A stretch of DNA of 64,000 bases from Kiritimatiellia bacterium. GTDB taxonomy: Bacteria > Verrucomicrobiota > Kiritimatiellia > JAAZAB01. Below, piece after piece: positions 44,005-51,821 of this stretch. Both the position numbers and the translations under genes were made by a program. The notes beneath the pieces are model-generated. The model was not told where the DNA came from and did no database searches. It saw only the letters and a program-made list of their open reading frames with translations. The first letter of the stretch is position 1; every line of letters starts with the position of its first letter. The stretch spans positions 1-64,000 of the forward strand of contig JAQUMN010000009.1 in assembly GCA_028718125.1 (NCBI GenBank). Direction: 5' to 3'.

Positions 44005-44415
44005 TTACGGGTCCAGATTTTCAAGGGCCAGCGTACCGGGACAAATGCGGCGATAAAAACAATTGCGCGGATGATCGTTGCGGTTCCGGGTATGGCAGAT
44101 GCCGCACCGCCGCGGGCGGACGCGGTAGAGCAGGGAATTCTGCTCGCAGTTGACCCGCGCTTCCACCAGGTCAAATGTTTCCCCGGACGTCTTGCCTTTT
44201 TCCCACAACTCGTTGCGCGAGGTGCTCCAGAGGACGAGCCGTCGCTGCTTCATTGCCAGATGAAACGCCGACGCGTCGGTATACGCCACTAGAATTACCT
44301 CGCCCGTGTCGGCGTTCTGGATGGCGACCGGCAGGACCCCGGGGCTTGTAGCCGACAAACGTTCCAGCTTGCTGAAATCCAGTTTGAGTTCCGTTCCTTC
44401 TTCAAGCAGATTCAA
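44005..44415 (-). CDS. hisI: Phosphoribosyl-AMP cyclohydrolase
   Basis: Third step of histidine synthesis. Blocks: 'LDFSKL', 'VLVAYTDASAF' (approximate), 'LWSTSRNELWEKGKTSGE' and the Cys pair region 'GICHTRNRNDHPRNCFYR'. The usual Asp-rich metal loop (D-C-D-x-D) reads 'VNCEQNSLL', so the Asp ligands are replaced by Asn/Glu. I chose TTG 44415 as start because TGGAGG (44423-44428) lies 7 bases upstream. The frame reaches an ATG at 44463 with no ribosome site, and those 16 extra codons fall in a GAC-rich repeat-like stretch. With the TTG the protein has 136 residues. The kinase gene lies upstream on the same strand. Confidence 0.88.
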   Translation of the reverse strand: MNLLEEGTELKLDFSKLERLSATSPGVLPVAIQNADTGEVILVAYTDASAFHLAMKQRRLVLWSTSRNELWEKGKTSGETFDLVEARVNCEQNSLLYRVRPRRCGICHTRNRNDHPRNCFYRRICPGTLALENLDP

Positions 44416-44529
44416 TTCTATGCCTCCACTGTCTTTTGTCTTCTTCGGTCCATCGTCTGTCATCTATCCAACTTCGTCATTGTGTTGACACGCTGTCGCG
44501 GAAAGCGGCGATTTCTGGTTGCACTACGA

Positions 44530-44597
44530 TCTTCCACTGTCCGGTTTATCTGGTCTGGTGTCTGGCGTCCGTTGTCTGCCTTCCGGCGTCCGTCTTT
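44530..44597. repeat. GAC-rich degenerate repeat between kinase and hisI
   Basis: Read on the - strand this begins immediately after the kinase stop and consists of degenerate units such as GACGCC, GGCAGACAACGG, ACGCCAGACACCAGACC. A similar stretch follows the proB stop (50316-50358). Such GAC/CAGA-type strings look like a slippage-prone intergenic repeat. It continues weakly toward 44430, into the 5' end of the longest hisI frame. Confidence 0.55.
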
Positions 44598-44598
44598 C

Positions 44599-46848
44599 TT
44601 ATTCTTCCGCAAACCCCGGCATCAGGCGCAGCGCCTCGGATTTCAGCGCCGGATTCATTTTGCCGGCCTCGATGGCATATGTTTCCGCCGTCTTGAAAAC
44701 GCCGTTTTCGTAACAGAACAAGGCCGTGTTCAGAATCATTTCGGCACGGGCTTCATCCGTCAGGCCGGCCGTTCCCATGTAGTAGTTGGCGATTTTCACC
44801 AGTTGCCCTACGGTTACTTGATCCCATGCGATCGCAATTGATCCGGATGTCCCGAGGGTGATGGTCAGCCCTTGTTTGTCATTGGCTTTGATGATGTCAC
44901 GCGCGGTGCCGCTGGTGGTCCATCCGTTACGATAGGGCGCCTTTTGAATGGCGGCGATTATAAACGCTTTCAGCTTGGCCATGGCCGCGTAGGAGTCCTG
45001 TACGTTCTTTAAATATGCCTGCGCCTCCGGCTGGGTAAGATTGCCCTTGATTTCGACGATTTTCTCCGCGGCATTATTGAATTTCCGCTGGGCGATCAAC
45101 GTGCTATTGGCGCCGCGGACCCTGTCGACCATGTCCAGCTCCAGCTGGATCATCCTGGGACGCTGGCGCTCGGCTTCCGCCGCCTGTTTAATAGCCAGCT
45201 CTTGCGCGGCTTTGGCAGCCTTTTCACGGGCGGCTTTCTGCGCCGCGGCTTCCCGTGCTTGATTGGCGGCTGCGGCGGCTTGGGCGAGAATTTTGCCGGC
45301 ATCGGCCATGACCTGTTCGGCGGCGGCCTTCCGTTCTTTAATCACATTCTGCCGCTCGATCATGATATTGAAATAGGATTCCAGCTGCCGGGACGGCTCG
45401 TGCATGGCGGCATAGGTTTTAGCCGCCTGCAAGCGCTGGTACGCAACATCGGCCATTGCCATGGTGTCGTCCGTGTCATTGAGGATGTCGAGAGCTACGT
45501 CAATCTCCAGCGCCGCGCGCGCGGCCGCCGTATTAAGATTTGTATTTGCCGCGGCGATCTTGTTGATCCGGTCCGCCAGCGGCTGAACCGGCGCGCCAAG
45601 CTGGGTAATGAGTTCGGCCAGCGCGTTGATCCGGGCAGCGGTGGCTTCGCCCTGCTCCAGCGCTTTGGCCATCTGCTGACGTTCCGCAGCCTCGGCCTTT
45701 ATCCGGAGCTGATGCCGATGGGAGGCATATACGACGCCTGCAATAGCGGCCAGGACAACCACCGCTGCCAGCCCTATGCCGGCCCGAACAAGAAACTTCC
45801 GGTTGAACATGGGCTCGCGGAAGCCCTTGAAATTCATCATGGCCGTCATGGAAGACGTGGACTTTTTCAGCGGTTTCCGGGAAGCTTCCAATGCCGCCTC
45901 CATGTTGATCTGAAGGGCAGGATAGGAGGGGTGCCGCATGGAAGGATCCACTTCCAGCATCCGGGCGACCAGGGCGGCTGTTTCGGGATGCAGGTCCGGA
46001 TTTATATCCAGCAGGTTGGGCGCCGGCTGGTTAAGGCGCGCCATGACTACGTCGGTGGAGGTGGCCCCGTCAAACGGGACCTGGCCGGTAAGCACGTGAA
46101 AGAGCGTGGCGCCCAGGCTGTAAATATCCGACCGGAAATCTACGCGCTTGCCCCGCGCTTTTTCGGGGGCAATATAGTAAGGCGTGCCCCACACGGCGCC
46201 GCCCTGCTGCTGCTGGCCGATATAACTGGCCAGGCCGAAATCCACGACCTTGGCTTCTCCGTTCAGTCCGAACAGGATGTTGGCCGGCTTGATGTCGCCA
46301 TGCACCAGCCCAGCCTCACTCGCGGCCCGCAGGCCGGCGACCACCTGTAAATGGATTTCAAGGGCCCGCGTTTCTTCCAGGGCCACGCCGTTGTCAATCA
46401 TCTCATCCAAGCGTCCGCCACTGACCAGTTCCATGGCAATATAGAACTGGCTCTCCACCTGGCCAAACGAATAGATCTGCACGACGTTCGGGTGGTTCAA
46501 GGCGGCCGCGGCCTGGGCTTCGTGCTTGAAGGACTGGACAAATTCATTGTTGGCGCCCAATTCCTTCTTCATAACCTTCAAGGCCACGTGCCGCCCAAGT
46601 TCCTTATCCATGGCATGATAAATCACGCCCATGCCGCCGGAACCGAGTTTGCCGATCAGCCAGAATCCGCCGAACCGCGCGGGAACGATCTGGGCCATAC
46701 CGCATGCGGGGCACTTGATTTCCGTAAAGGAGGGCAGGTGCGAAACATCCAACACCTTCCCGCAGCCAGCGCAGAGTATTTGCGTGACCCTTTCCGCCTC
46801 AATTCCTGCTTTACCGGCTTCCGTCACATCAAAGCTTTCTTCAGTCAT
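44599..46848 (-). CDS. Membrane Ser/Thr protein kinase with zinc ribbon
   Basis: A 749-residue PknB-type (Hanks) kinase. An N-terminal zinc ribbon has Cys26, Cys29, Cys46 and Cys49. The kinase domain (about 60-320) has the Gly loop 'LGSGGMG', the ATP Lys91 in 'VALKVMKK', the catalytic loop 'HGDIKPANIL' (His-Gly-Asp in place of His-Arg-Asp) and an intact 'DFGLAS'. One transmembrane segment lies near 350-372. The outer part is a long Ala/Glu-rich coiled coil with no repeat such as PASTA. The non-RD catalytic loop suggests it does not need activation-loop phosphorylation (known for other non-RD kinases). It is divergent from the PfkB gene. Confidence 0.92.
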   Translation of the reverse strand: MTEESFDVTEAGKAGIEAERVTQILCAGCGKVLDVSHLPSFTEIKCPACGMAQIVPARFGGFWLIGKLGSGGMGVIYHAMDKELGRHVALKVMKKELGANNEFVQSFKHEAQAAAALNHPNVVQIYSFGQVESQFYIAMELVSGGRLDEMIDNGVALEETRALEIHLQVVAGLRAASEAGLVHGDIKPANILFGLNGEAKVVDFGLASYIGQQQQGGAVWGTPYYIAPEKARGKRVDFRSDIYSLGATLFHVLTGQVPFDGATSTDVVMARLNQPAPNLLDINPDLHPETAALVARMLEVDPSMRHPSYPALQINMEAALEASRKPLKKSTSSMTAMMNFKGFREPMFNRKFLVRAGIGLAAVVVLAAIAGVVYASHRHQLRIKAEAAERQQMAKALEQGEATAARINALAELITQLGAPVQPLADRINKIAAANTNLNTAAARAALEIDVALDILNDTDDTMAMADVAYQRLQAAKTYAAMHEPSRQLESYFNIMIERQNVIKERKAAAEQVMADAGKILAQAAAAANQAREAAAQKAAREKAAKAAQELAIKQAAEAERQRPRMIQLELDMVDRVRGANSTLIAQRKFNNAAEKIVEIKGNLTQPEAQAYLKNVQDSYAAMAKLKAFIIAAIQKAPYRNGWTTSGTARDIIKANDKQGLTITLGTSGSIAIAWDQVTVGQLVKIANYYMGTAGLTDEARAEMILNTALFCYENGVFKTAETYAIEAGKMNPALKSEALRLMPGFAEE

Positions 46849-46927
46849 TATGGGGCATATGCCATGCGCACGCCGTTTTGAAACCTGGTCGCCATAGACA
46901 ACGGCGGAGGCTTTTATTTAATGGCAA

Positions 46928-46955
46928 ATGATACCATACCTTGAAAATTGTGCAA
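46928..46955 (-). promoter_or_regulatory. Possible promoter for the kinase gene
   Basis: On the - strand TTGCAC (46950-46955) precedes TATCAT (46928-46933, 5 of 6 to consensus) by 16 bases, about 80 bases before the kinase start. The -35 is poor, so confidence is low. The rest of this 240-bp divergent gap holds the tandem hairpins before the PfkB gene. Confidence 0.3.
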
Positions 46956-47025
46956 TGGACAAAATATTTGACTTCCACGCCCGAACCTTCACAATGCTTA
47001 TGCGTCTAAACTATTAACCCGCAAC

Positions 47026-47058
47026 AGCCGGAACGCCGGCTGCGGCCGGAACGCCGGC
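47026..47058. repeat. Two tandem GCCGG-AACG-CCGGC hairpins before the PfkB gene
   Basis: AGCCGG/CCGGCT (47026-47041) and GCCGG/CCGGC (47045-47058) are adjacent inverted repeats with the same AACG loop and a 19-bp period. They end about 10 bases before the AGGAGGAG ribosome site, so they would sit in the mRNA leader. Confidence 0.6.
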
Positions 47059-47088
47059 AACGCATGACAGGAGGAGCGGCGCATTTAT

Positions 47089-48015
47089 ATGAAATCACGG
47101 CAAGGGAACGATAAAATCAATCTGGTGGTTGTGGGTTCCATTGGTCTGGATGATATCGAAACGCCCGCGGTTGCGCGCCGATGCATCCTGGGCGGCTCGG
47201 TCAGTTATGCATGCGCAGCAGCATCGTTTTTTACGCGCACAGGCATGGTGGGTGTTGTCGGTCATGATTTTCCGACGCGCTTTCGTGCGACTTTCCGTAA
47301 ATTTCACATAGACCAGCAAGGCCTGCAATCGGCCCGTGGCAGGACCTTCCGATGGTCGGGCGTTTATGAACGCAACCTGAACAACCGGCGCACGCTTTCC
47401 ACGGACCTTAATGTCTTTGCCAATTTTGCGCCCGACCTGCCGCCGGCTTATTGCGCAAGTCCGTTTCTTTTCCTGGCCAATATTGCGCCTGACCTCCAGC
47501 TCCGCGTGCTCTCGCAAATGTACGCACTCCGGTTCGTAGCCGCCGATACCATGGATTTATGGATAAAAACGACGCGCCCTGCGCTTTTAAAGGTCATCCG
47601 CAAGGTGGACATGCTCCTGATAAACGATTCCGAGGCCCGGGAATTGACGGGCAAGGAGCATCTGGTGCAGGCTGCGCGGCACGTGCTGACCATGGGGCCG
47701 CGGTATGTCATCATTAAAAAGGGCGAACACGGCAGTTTGCTGTTTTCCAAACACGGCTTGGCACTGGTCCCGGCTTATCCTGTGGAAAATGTGCAGGATC
47801 CCACCGGCGCGGGAGATGCCTTTGCCGGCGGGCTGATGGGAGTGCTGGCGTGTGCGCACCGAATTACGCCCTTAACGGTACGGCGTGCCATGGTCTACGG
47901 CAGCATGGTGGCGTCTTTCACGGTGGAGGCCTTCAGCCTGGAAAAACTGCAGGCTATCCGGCGCGACGACATCGAAACGCGTGTCCGTCAATTCCTGCAA
48001 ATGATCCGCTGTTGA
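47089..48015 (+). CDS. PfkB-family carbohydrate kinase
   Basis: A 308-residue cytoplasmic ribokinase-superfamily enzyme that would phosphorylate a sugar or nucleoside. AGGAGGAG (47069-47076) lies 12 bases before ATG 47089, a rather long spacing. The N-terminal 'GSIGLDDIETP' and 'GGSVSYAC' strands match the substrate-side motif. The C-terminal 'DPTGAGDAFAGG' motif holds the catalytic Asp and the anion hole. 'LLINDSEARELTG' is also typical. Its substrate is unknown. Its leader carries tandem hairpins, and it is divergent from the Ser/Thr kinase gene. Confidence 0.9.
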   Translation: MKSRQGNDKINLVVVGSIGLDDIETPAVARRCILGGSVSYACAAASFFTRTGMVGVVGHDFPTRFRATFRKFHIDQQGLQSARGRTFRWSGVYERNLNNRRTLSTDLNVFANFAPDLPPAYCASPFLFLANIAPDLQLRVLSQMYALRFVAADTMDLWIKTTRPALLKVIRKVDMLLINDSEARELTGKEHLVQAARHVLTMGPRYVIIKKGEHGSLLFSKHGLALVPAYPVENVQDPTGAGDAFAGGLMGVLACAHRITPLTVRRAMVYGSMVASFTVEAFSLEKLQAIRRDDIETRVRQFLQMIRC

Positions 48016-48084
48016 GACCAGCGGCGTCGCAGAGCTCCGCCCTCCAATAACACCAAAATGAAGAATTTATGGAGGGTCAGCCTG

Positions 48085-48112
48085 CCCGCCATAGCCTCCT
48101 GGCGACGGCGGG
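48085..48112. repeat. Intergenic GC-rich hairpin
   Basis: CCCGCC (48085-48090) pairs with GGCGGG (48107-48112) in the 290-bp gap after the PfkB gene. The CCGCCATAG...GGCGACGGCGGG style recalls short dispersed intergenic palindromes. No T-tract follows, so terminator function is doubtful. Confidence 0.4.
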
Positions 48113-48172
48113 AGATGCCGTGAGATCGTTCTTGACGCGTAGGGTTTGCACAAAGGTCTGCACAAATTACTG

Positions 48173-48200
48173 TTGCTTTTAACCCGTGCTTGATTAGAAT
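48173..48200 (+). promoter_or_regulatory. Possible promoter of the 233-aa secreted protein gene
   Basis: TTGCTT (48173-48178) and TAGAAT (48195-48200) are separated by 16 bases. Two TGCACAAA repeats (48147-48154 and 48159-48166, 12 bp apart) lie just upstream and could be a binding site. The gene starts at 48306. Confidence 0.3.
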
Positions 48201-48305
48201 GGCGCTAATTCTGAAATGTTGGCGCCACCTTCATACCGTTGTAGATCTGTAAGCGGGGTGGGCTTGGCATGAATTTGTCAAACATTATCAACTAGGAGGT
48301 AGAAT

Positions 48306-49007
48306 ATGGACCGTCATCTTTATCGGGTGCTGTGTTGCGTGGGATTGTGCATTGGCATGGAGCTGGCCGGATCCTCGGTCCTGGCCGGGGCCAGGCATAA
48401 TCCGGATGCGACGCTTTTGATCGTGCCGGCGCGTCCGCGCATCGTGCAGTTAGCTTTTGATCTGGCGGATATGCGCCCGACCGTCATACTGTCGTACCGC
48501 AAGGAAGCCCGCGGTGTGGAGCCGCTGTTATTCGTCTGGAAGGAAGGCGCCTGGCAATATATAAGTCCTGATGATTTTCGTGAACGCCGCTTCGTGACCG
48601 AATCTCCTCGCCAAGTCATCATGATCGGCGACGAACAGACCCTGCCGCCCATGTTGGAGGATGAAGCCGCATGGGGCGCTGATGTAACGCGGTTTAAAAC
48701 CTTGAATATAGCCGATCTGCTCAACGGGATTAATTCTCTGTTGCGTTTCACTGATCGTGAATGGAAGTGGTTGGCTGCGCGCTATGACCTGACCCTTACT
48801 GACATCAATGAGCCCCGCCGCAAATATAATCCATACGACATTCCGCGATCCAAACTGCCGCTGAAAACGAAGTCCTTCGAACAGGGAGAAGGCGATGCGC
48901 CGCCCGCGGTGTTGATTGAATTCCCGGCGGAGGTTTCCGCACCGGCGGAGGCCGTGCGATCGGCGCCGGCAACCTTGCCCAAGCCCAGGGAACCCTCGCT
49001 TAAATAA
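48306..49007 (+). CDS. Secreted hypothetical protein
   Basis: A 233-residue protein with TAGGAGGT (48293-48300) 5 bases before ATG 48306. A signal peptide is likely (hydrophobic run ending 'SSVLAGARH'). The mature part has an alpha/beta pattern ('VILSYRKEARGVEPLLFVW', 'RQVIMIGDEQTL') that looks like a sugar- or nucleotide-type Rossmann-like strand order, but I do not recognise a family. The last 50 residues are Pro/Ala-rich and probably disordered. Its stop codon directly abuts that of proA on the other strand, with no bases between. Confidence 0.7.
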   Translation: MDRHLYRVLCCVGLCIGMELAGSSVLAGARHNPDATLLIVPARPRIVQLAFDLADMRPTVILSYRKEARGVEPLLFVWKEGAWQYISPDDFRERRFVTESPRQVIMIGDEQTLPPMLEDEAAWGADVTRFKTLNIADLLNGINSLLRFTDREWKWLAARYDLTLTDINEPRRKYNPYDIPRSKLPLKTKSFEQGEGDAPPAVLIEFPAEVSAPAEAVRSAPATLPKPREPSLK

Positions 49008-50282
49008 TTACTTCCGCACCTGGCCCGTGCCGTGGATCACGTATTTATAAGTGGTAAGTTCTTCCAGTCCCATGGGTCCGCGCGCATGCAATTTATCGGT
49101 GCTGATGCCGATTTCGGCGCCCATGCCGAATTCGCGTCCGTCGGTAAAGCGGGTTGAGGCGTTTACATAAACGCAAGCCGAATCCACTTCGTCGGTGAAT
49201 ATCTTCTGGGCCGTGGCTGAGGCGGCAATGATGGCGTCAGAATGGTGCGAGGAGTAACGGTTAATGTGCTCGACTGCCGCCTTGGCGGAGGGCACAATCC
49301 CTATGGTCAGGATCAGGCCCAGGTATTCCGCCGTCCAGTCCTCTTCTGTCGTCGCTTTGATGGTGGCCACGATCCGCCGCGCGGCCTCGTCCCCGCGCAG
49401 TTCCACACCGCGGGCCTGGAGCCGCTCGACCATGCGTGGCAGGAACGAGCCGGCAATGGCCTCGTGAATCAACACTTTTTCAATGGCATTGCAGACGCCG
49501 GGCCGCTGGCATTTGGCGTTTTCAATAATGGCCAGCGCCATGTCGGGGTCGGCGCTTTCATCCACAAATACGTGGCACACGCCCTTATAATGCTTGATCA
49601 CCGGTACTTTGGTCTGTTCCATGACCGCCCGGATCAAGGCTTCGCCGCCGCGGGGAATTACCAGGTCAACCAGCCCTTCCAATTGCACCAGTTCGCGGAT
49701 TGCTTCATGGTCATGAGTTTGAATGAACTGGATTGCATCCGCCGGCAGTCCTTTGCGGGCTCCGCCGGTCGTCATGGCCTGAACAATCGCGCTATTGGAG
49801 CGCGTGGCCTCCTTGCCGCCGCGCAAGATAACGGCATTGGATGTCTTAAAACAAAGCGCGGCGGCGTCGGCCGTTACATTGGGACGCGACTCGTAAATTA
49901 TGCCTATCACGCCGATCGGCACGCGGCGCTTGACAATCTGCAGGCCGCTGGGGCGGACACCTCCGCTAGGGCGCGTCCAGCGGCGGATTACGCGCCCGAC
50001 CGGATCGGGCAGGGCAGCCACTTCGCGCAAGCCCTGCGCCATGGCCTCGATCCGCGCGCTGGTCAACTGCAACCGGTCAAGCAGGGCGGACGAAAGTCCC
50101 GCTTGCCGTCCGGCTTCCATGTTCGCCGCATTCTCCTGTTGAATACGGGGGCTGTCGCTGATGAGTTGATCGGCCATTGACTGCAAGATTCCGTTTTTAC
50201 GGCGGGCACTCAGAAGCGCCAATTGCCGCGAGGCCGCCAGCGCCCGTTGTCCCATGGCTACTATGTCATCGTGTAATGTCAT
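49008..50282 (-). CDS. proA: Glutamate-5-semialdehyde dehydrogenase (gamma-glutamyl phosphate reductase)
   Basis: Second step of proline synthesis: NADPH-dependent reduction of gamma-glutamyl phosphate. A 424-residue protein from ATG 50282, which has GGAG a few bases upstream; an in-frame ATG at 50297 is the alternative. The family Cys is in 'QRPGVCNAIEKVL'. 'IGVIGIIYESRPNVT' and 'LRGGKEATRSN' are conserved substrate and cofactor blocks. It lies 63 bases downstream of proB on the same strand, the usual proBA order, so the two enzymes are probably co-expressed. Confidence 0.96.
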   Translation of the reverse strand: MTLHDDIVAMGQRALAASRQLALLSARRKNGILQSMADQLISDSPRIQQENAANMEAGRQAGLSSALLDRLQLTSARIEAMAQGLREVAALPDPVGRVIRRWTRPSGGVRPSGLQIVKRRVPIGVIGIIYESRPNVTADAAALCFKTSNAVILRGGKEATRSNSAIVQAMTTGGARKGLPADAIQFIQTHDHEAIRELVQLEGLVDLVIPRGGEALIRAVMEQTKVPVIKHYKGVCHVFVDESADPDMALAIIENAKCQRPGVCNAIEKVLIHEAIAGSFLPRMVERLQARGVELRGDEAARRIVATIKATTEEDWTAEYLGLILTIGIVPSAKAAVEHINRYSSHHSDAIIAASATAQKIFTDEVDSACVYVNASTRFTDGREFGMGAEIGISTDKLHARGPMGLEELTTYKYVIHGTGQVRK

Positions 50283-50315
50283 GTCTCTCCGCTCCATGCT
50301 TCACGTGTTTGACGG

Positions 50316-50358
50316 TTTTTGCCATCTGGTGTCCGCCGTCTGTCGTCAGGCGTCCGAC
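50316..50358. repeat. GAC-rich degenerate repeat at the proB-proA junction
   Basis: On the - strand the units GTCGGACGCC, GACGACAGACGG and CGGACACCAGATGG run from the last codons of proB (Ser-Asp-Ala-stop) into the proB-proA gap. It is similar to the stretch at 44530-44597, which also follows a stop codon. Confidence 0.5.
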
Positions 50359-51521
50359 GCGTTCATGATCGCCATATTATCCCGGTGAATCACTTCCTCG
50401 AAATTCGCCGCCCCCAGAATTCCGGCGATGGCATCCGTGCGACGTCCCTGGATTAACCGGATGTCGTGGCTGGAATAAGAGACCAGGCCGCGGGCGACCA
50501 GCGTTTGATCCGCAATCTTTATGTCCACAACGGCGCCGGCCTCGAACTCGCCATCCACCTTCCTGATGCCGATGGGCAGAAGACTTTTTCCCTCCCGTTC
50601 GATGGCCCGCCGCGCGCCGTCATCGATAATCAGCGCCCCGTTGGGCCGGTGGAAGAAAGCGATCCAGCGTTTCCGCCCCGTGAGAGATTCGGCGCACTGG
50701 TCGGCCGCGGGACGGATCAGGGTGCCCATATCCGCTCCCGCCAGGATCTTCCCGATAATGCCGCTCCGGCGGCCATCGGCAATGACGACGGCCGCGCCGG
50801 TTTTAGCCACGGCCTGGGCTGCTTCCAATTTGCTGGCCATGCCGCCGGTGGAAAGGGCGCTGCCTTTGCCCGAGGCCAGGGCCATCACCTCGGGCGTAAT
50901 TGATCCAAGGAACGCCACGCGCCGGGTACGCCCGGAAATCGCAGGCTCACGCAGCCCGTCGGTGGTGGTCAGGATAATCAGCAGGTCGGCGTCAATCAGG
51001 TGCACCACCAGCGATGCCAGCAGGTCATTGTCGCCGAATTTGATCTCTTCCACCGCCACAACATCGTTTTCGTTGACCACCGGGATGACGCCGGCGCCCA
51101 ACATGGTCAGCATGGTGTTGCGCGCGTTCAGGTGCCGGGAGCGGTGTTTAAGGTCGTCGTGCGTCAGCAGCACTTGTCCGACCTTGCACCGTTCCCGGGC
51201 GAACAGCTTGTCATAGCGGGTCATCAAACGGCTTTGGCCAACGGCTGCTGCCATCTGTAATTCAGGCAAATTGATCGGGCGGCGCTTCATGCCCAGGACT
51301 TCCATGCCGGCGCCGATCGCGCCGGAGGTGACAAAGACCACTTCGCGGCCCGCCTGCCGGAGCCCGGCTAATTCCCGGATCAGGGAGCGAATCCGGCGCA
51401 TCTCAGGGCGTCCGGAACTCTGGACCAGGATCCGGCTGCCGATTTTCACCACGATTCGCCGGGCTTGGGCCAGTTCCTGCCGCGACTTTGCTGCCATGTC
51501 CGTGTTTGCACCAGTGCTCAT
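50346..51521 (-). CDS. proB: Glutamate 5-kinase
   Basis: First step of proline synthesis. A 391-residue protein with an amino-acid-kinase domain (about 20-280) and a C-terminal PUA domain (about 295-385, 'GALIIDDGARRAIEREGKSLLP'). Typical blocks: 'RIVVKIGSRIL', 'VTSGAIGAGM', 'VNENDVVAVEEIKFGDNDLLA', 'GGMASKLEAA'. ATG 51521 has no obvious ribosome site, and ATG 51497 is also possible. The last residues are encoded by a GAC-rich repeat. In the family proline feedback inhibits the kinase domain. Confidence 0.96.
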   Translation of the reverse strand: MSTGANTDMAAKSRQELAQARRIVVKIGSRILVQSSGRPEMRRIRSLIRELAGLRQAGREVVFVTSGAIGAGMEVLGMKRRPINLPELQMAAAVGQSRLMTRYDKLFARERCKVGQVLLTHDDLKHRSRHLNARNTMLTMLGAGVIPVVNENDVVAVEEIKFGDNDLLASLVVHLIDADLLIILTTTDGLREPAISGRTRRVAFLGSITPEVMALASGKGSALSTGGMASKLEAAQAVAKTGAAVVIADGRRSGIIGKILAGADMGTLIRPAADQCAESLTGRKRWIAFFHRPNGALIIDDGARRAIEREGKSLLPIGIRKVDGEFEAGAVVDIKIADQTLVARGLVSYSSHDIRLIQGRRTDAIAGILGAANFEEVIHRDNMAIMNASDA

Positions 51522-51821
51522 AACGGTAGTTATGCTATCAGGTTTAAACCATGTGTCGAGTAGAATGGACGCAGGGACGGTGGCTGGCCCGAATCCCCTA
51601 AGGGGGCGGTCACGCTGGCGCTCTAATCGCCGCCAAGGCGGAGGACCGCGCGACCTGAGCAGGTATTCAGCCTATTAGGAAGCGGCCGTTTTCGTGCTGT
51701 AAGTTTGCCGCAGGTCTGCAGGCCGGACAAGTACAGCATTGACTACCTGAAGAGTTGCAATTATACAATAATTCAAATGTGAAAGGCATCTTGGCTAATC
51801 TGGATAAGGGAACCTCGATAT

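Noticed and set aside
45202..46350. 382-codon + strand frame opposite the Ser/Thr kinase
   Set aside because: Shadow of the kinase domain coding sequence; no ribosome site and no recognisable domain.
51580..51665. tRNA-like or structured RNA gene upstream of the carboxypeptidase
   Set aside because: The GAATCCCC piece suggested a T-arm, but no acceptor stem, anticodon arm or CCA-compatible fold could be paired. Only short GC palindromes remain.
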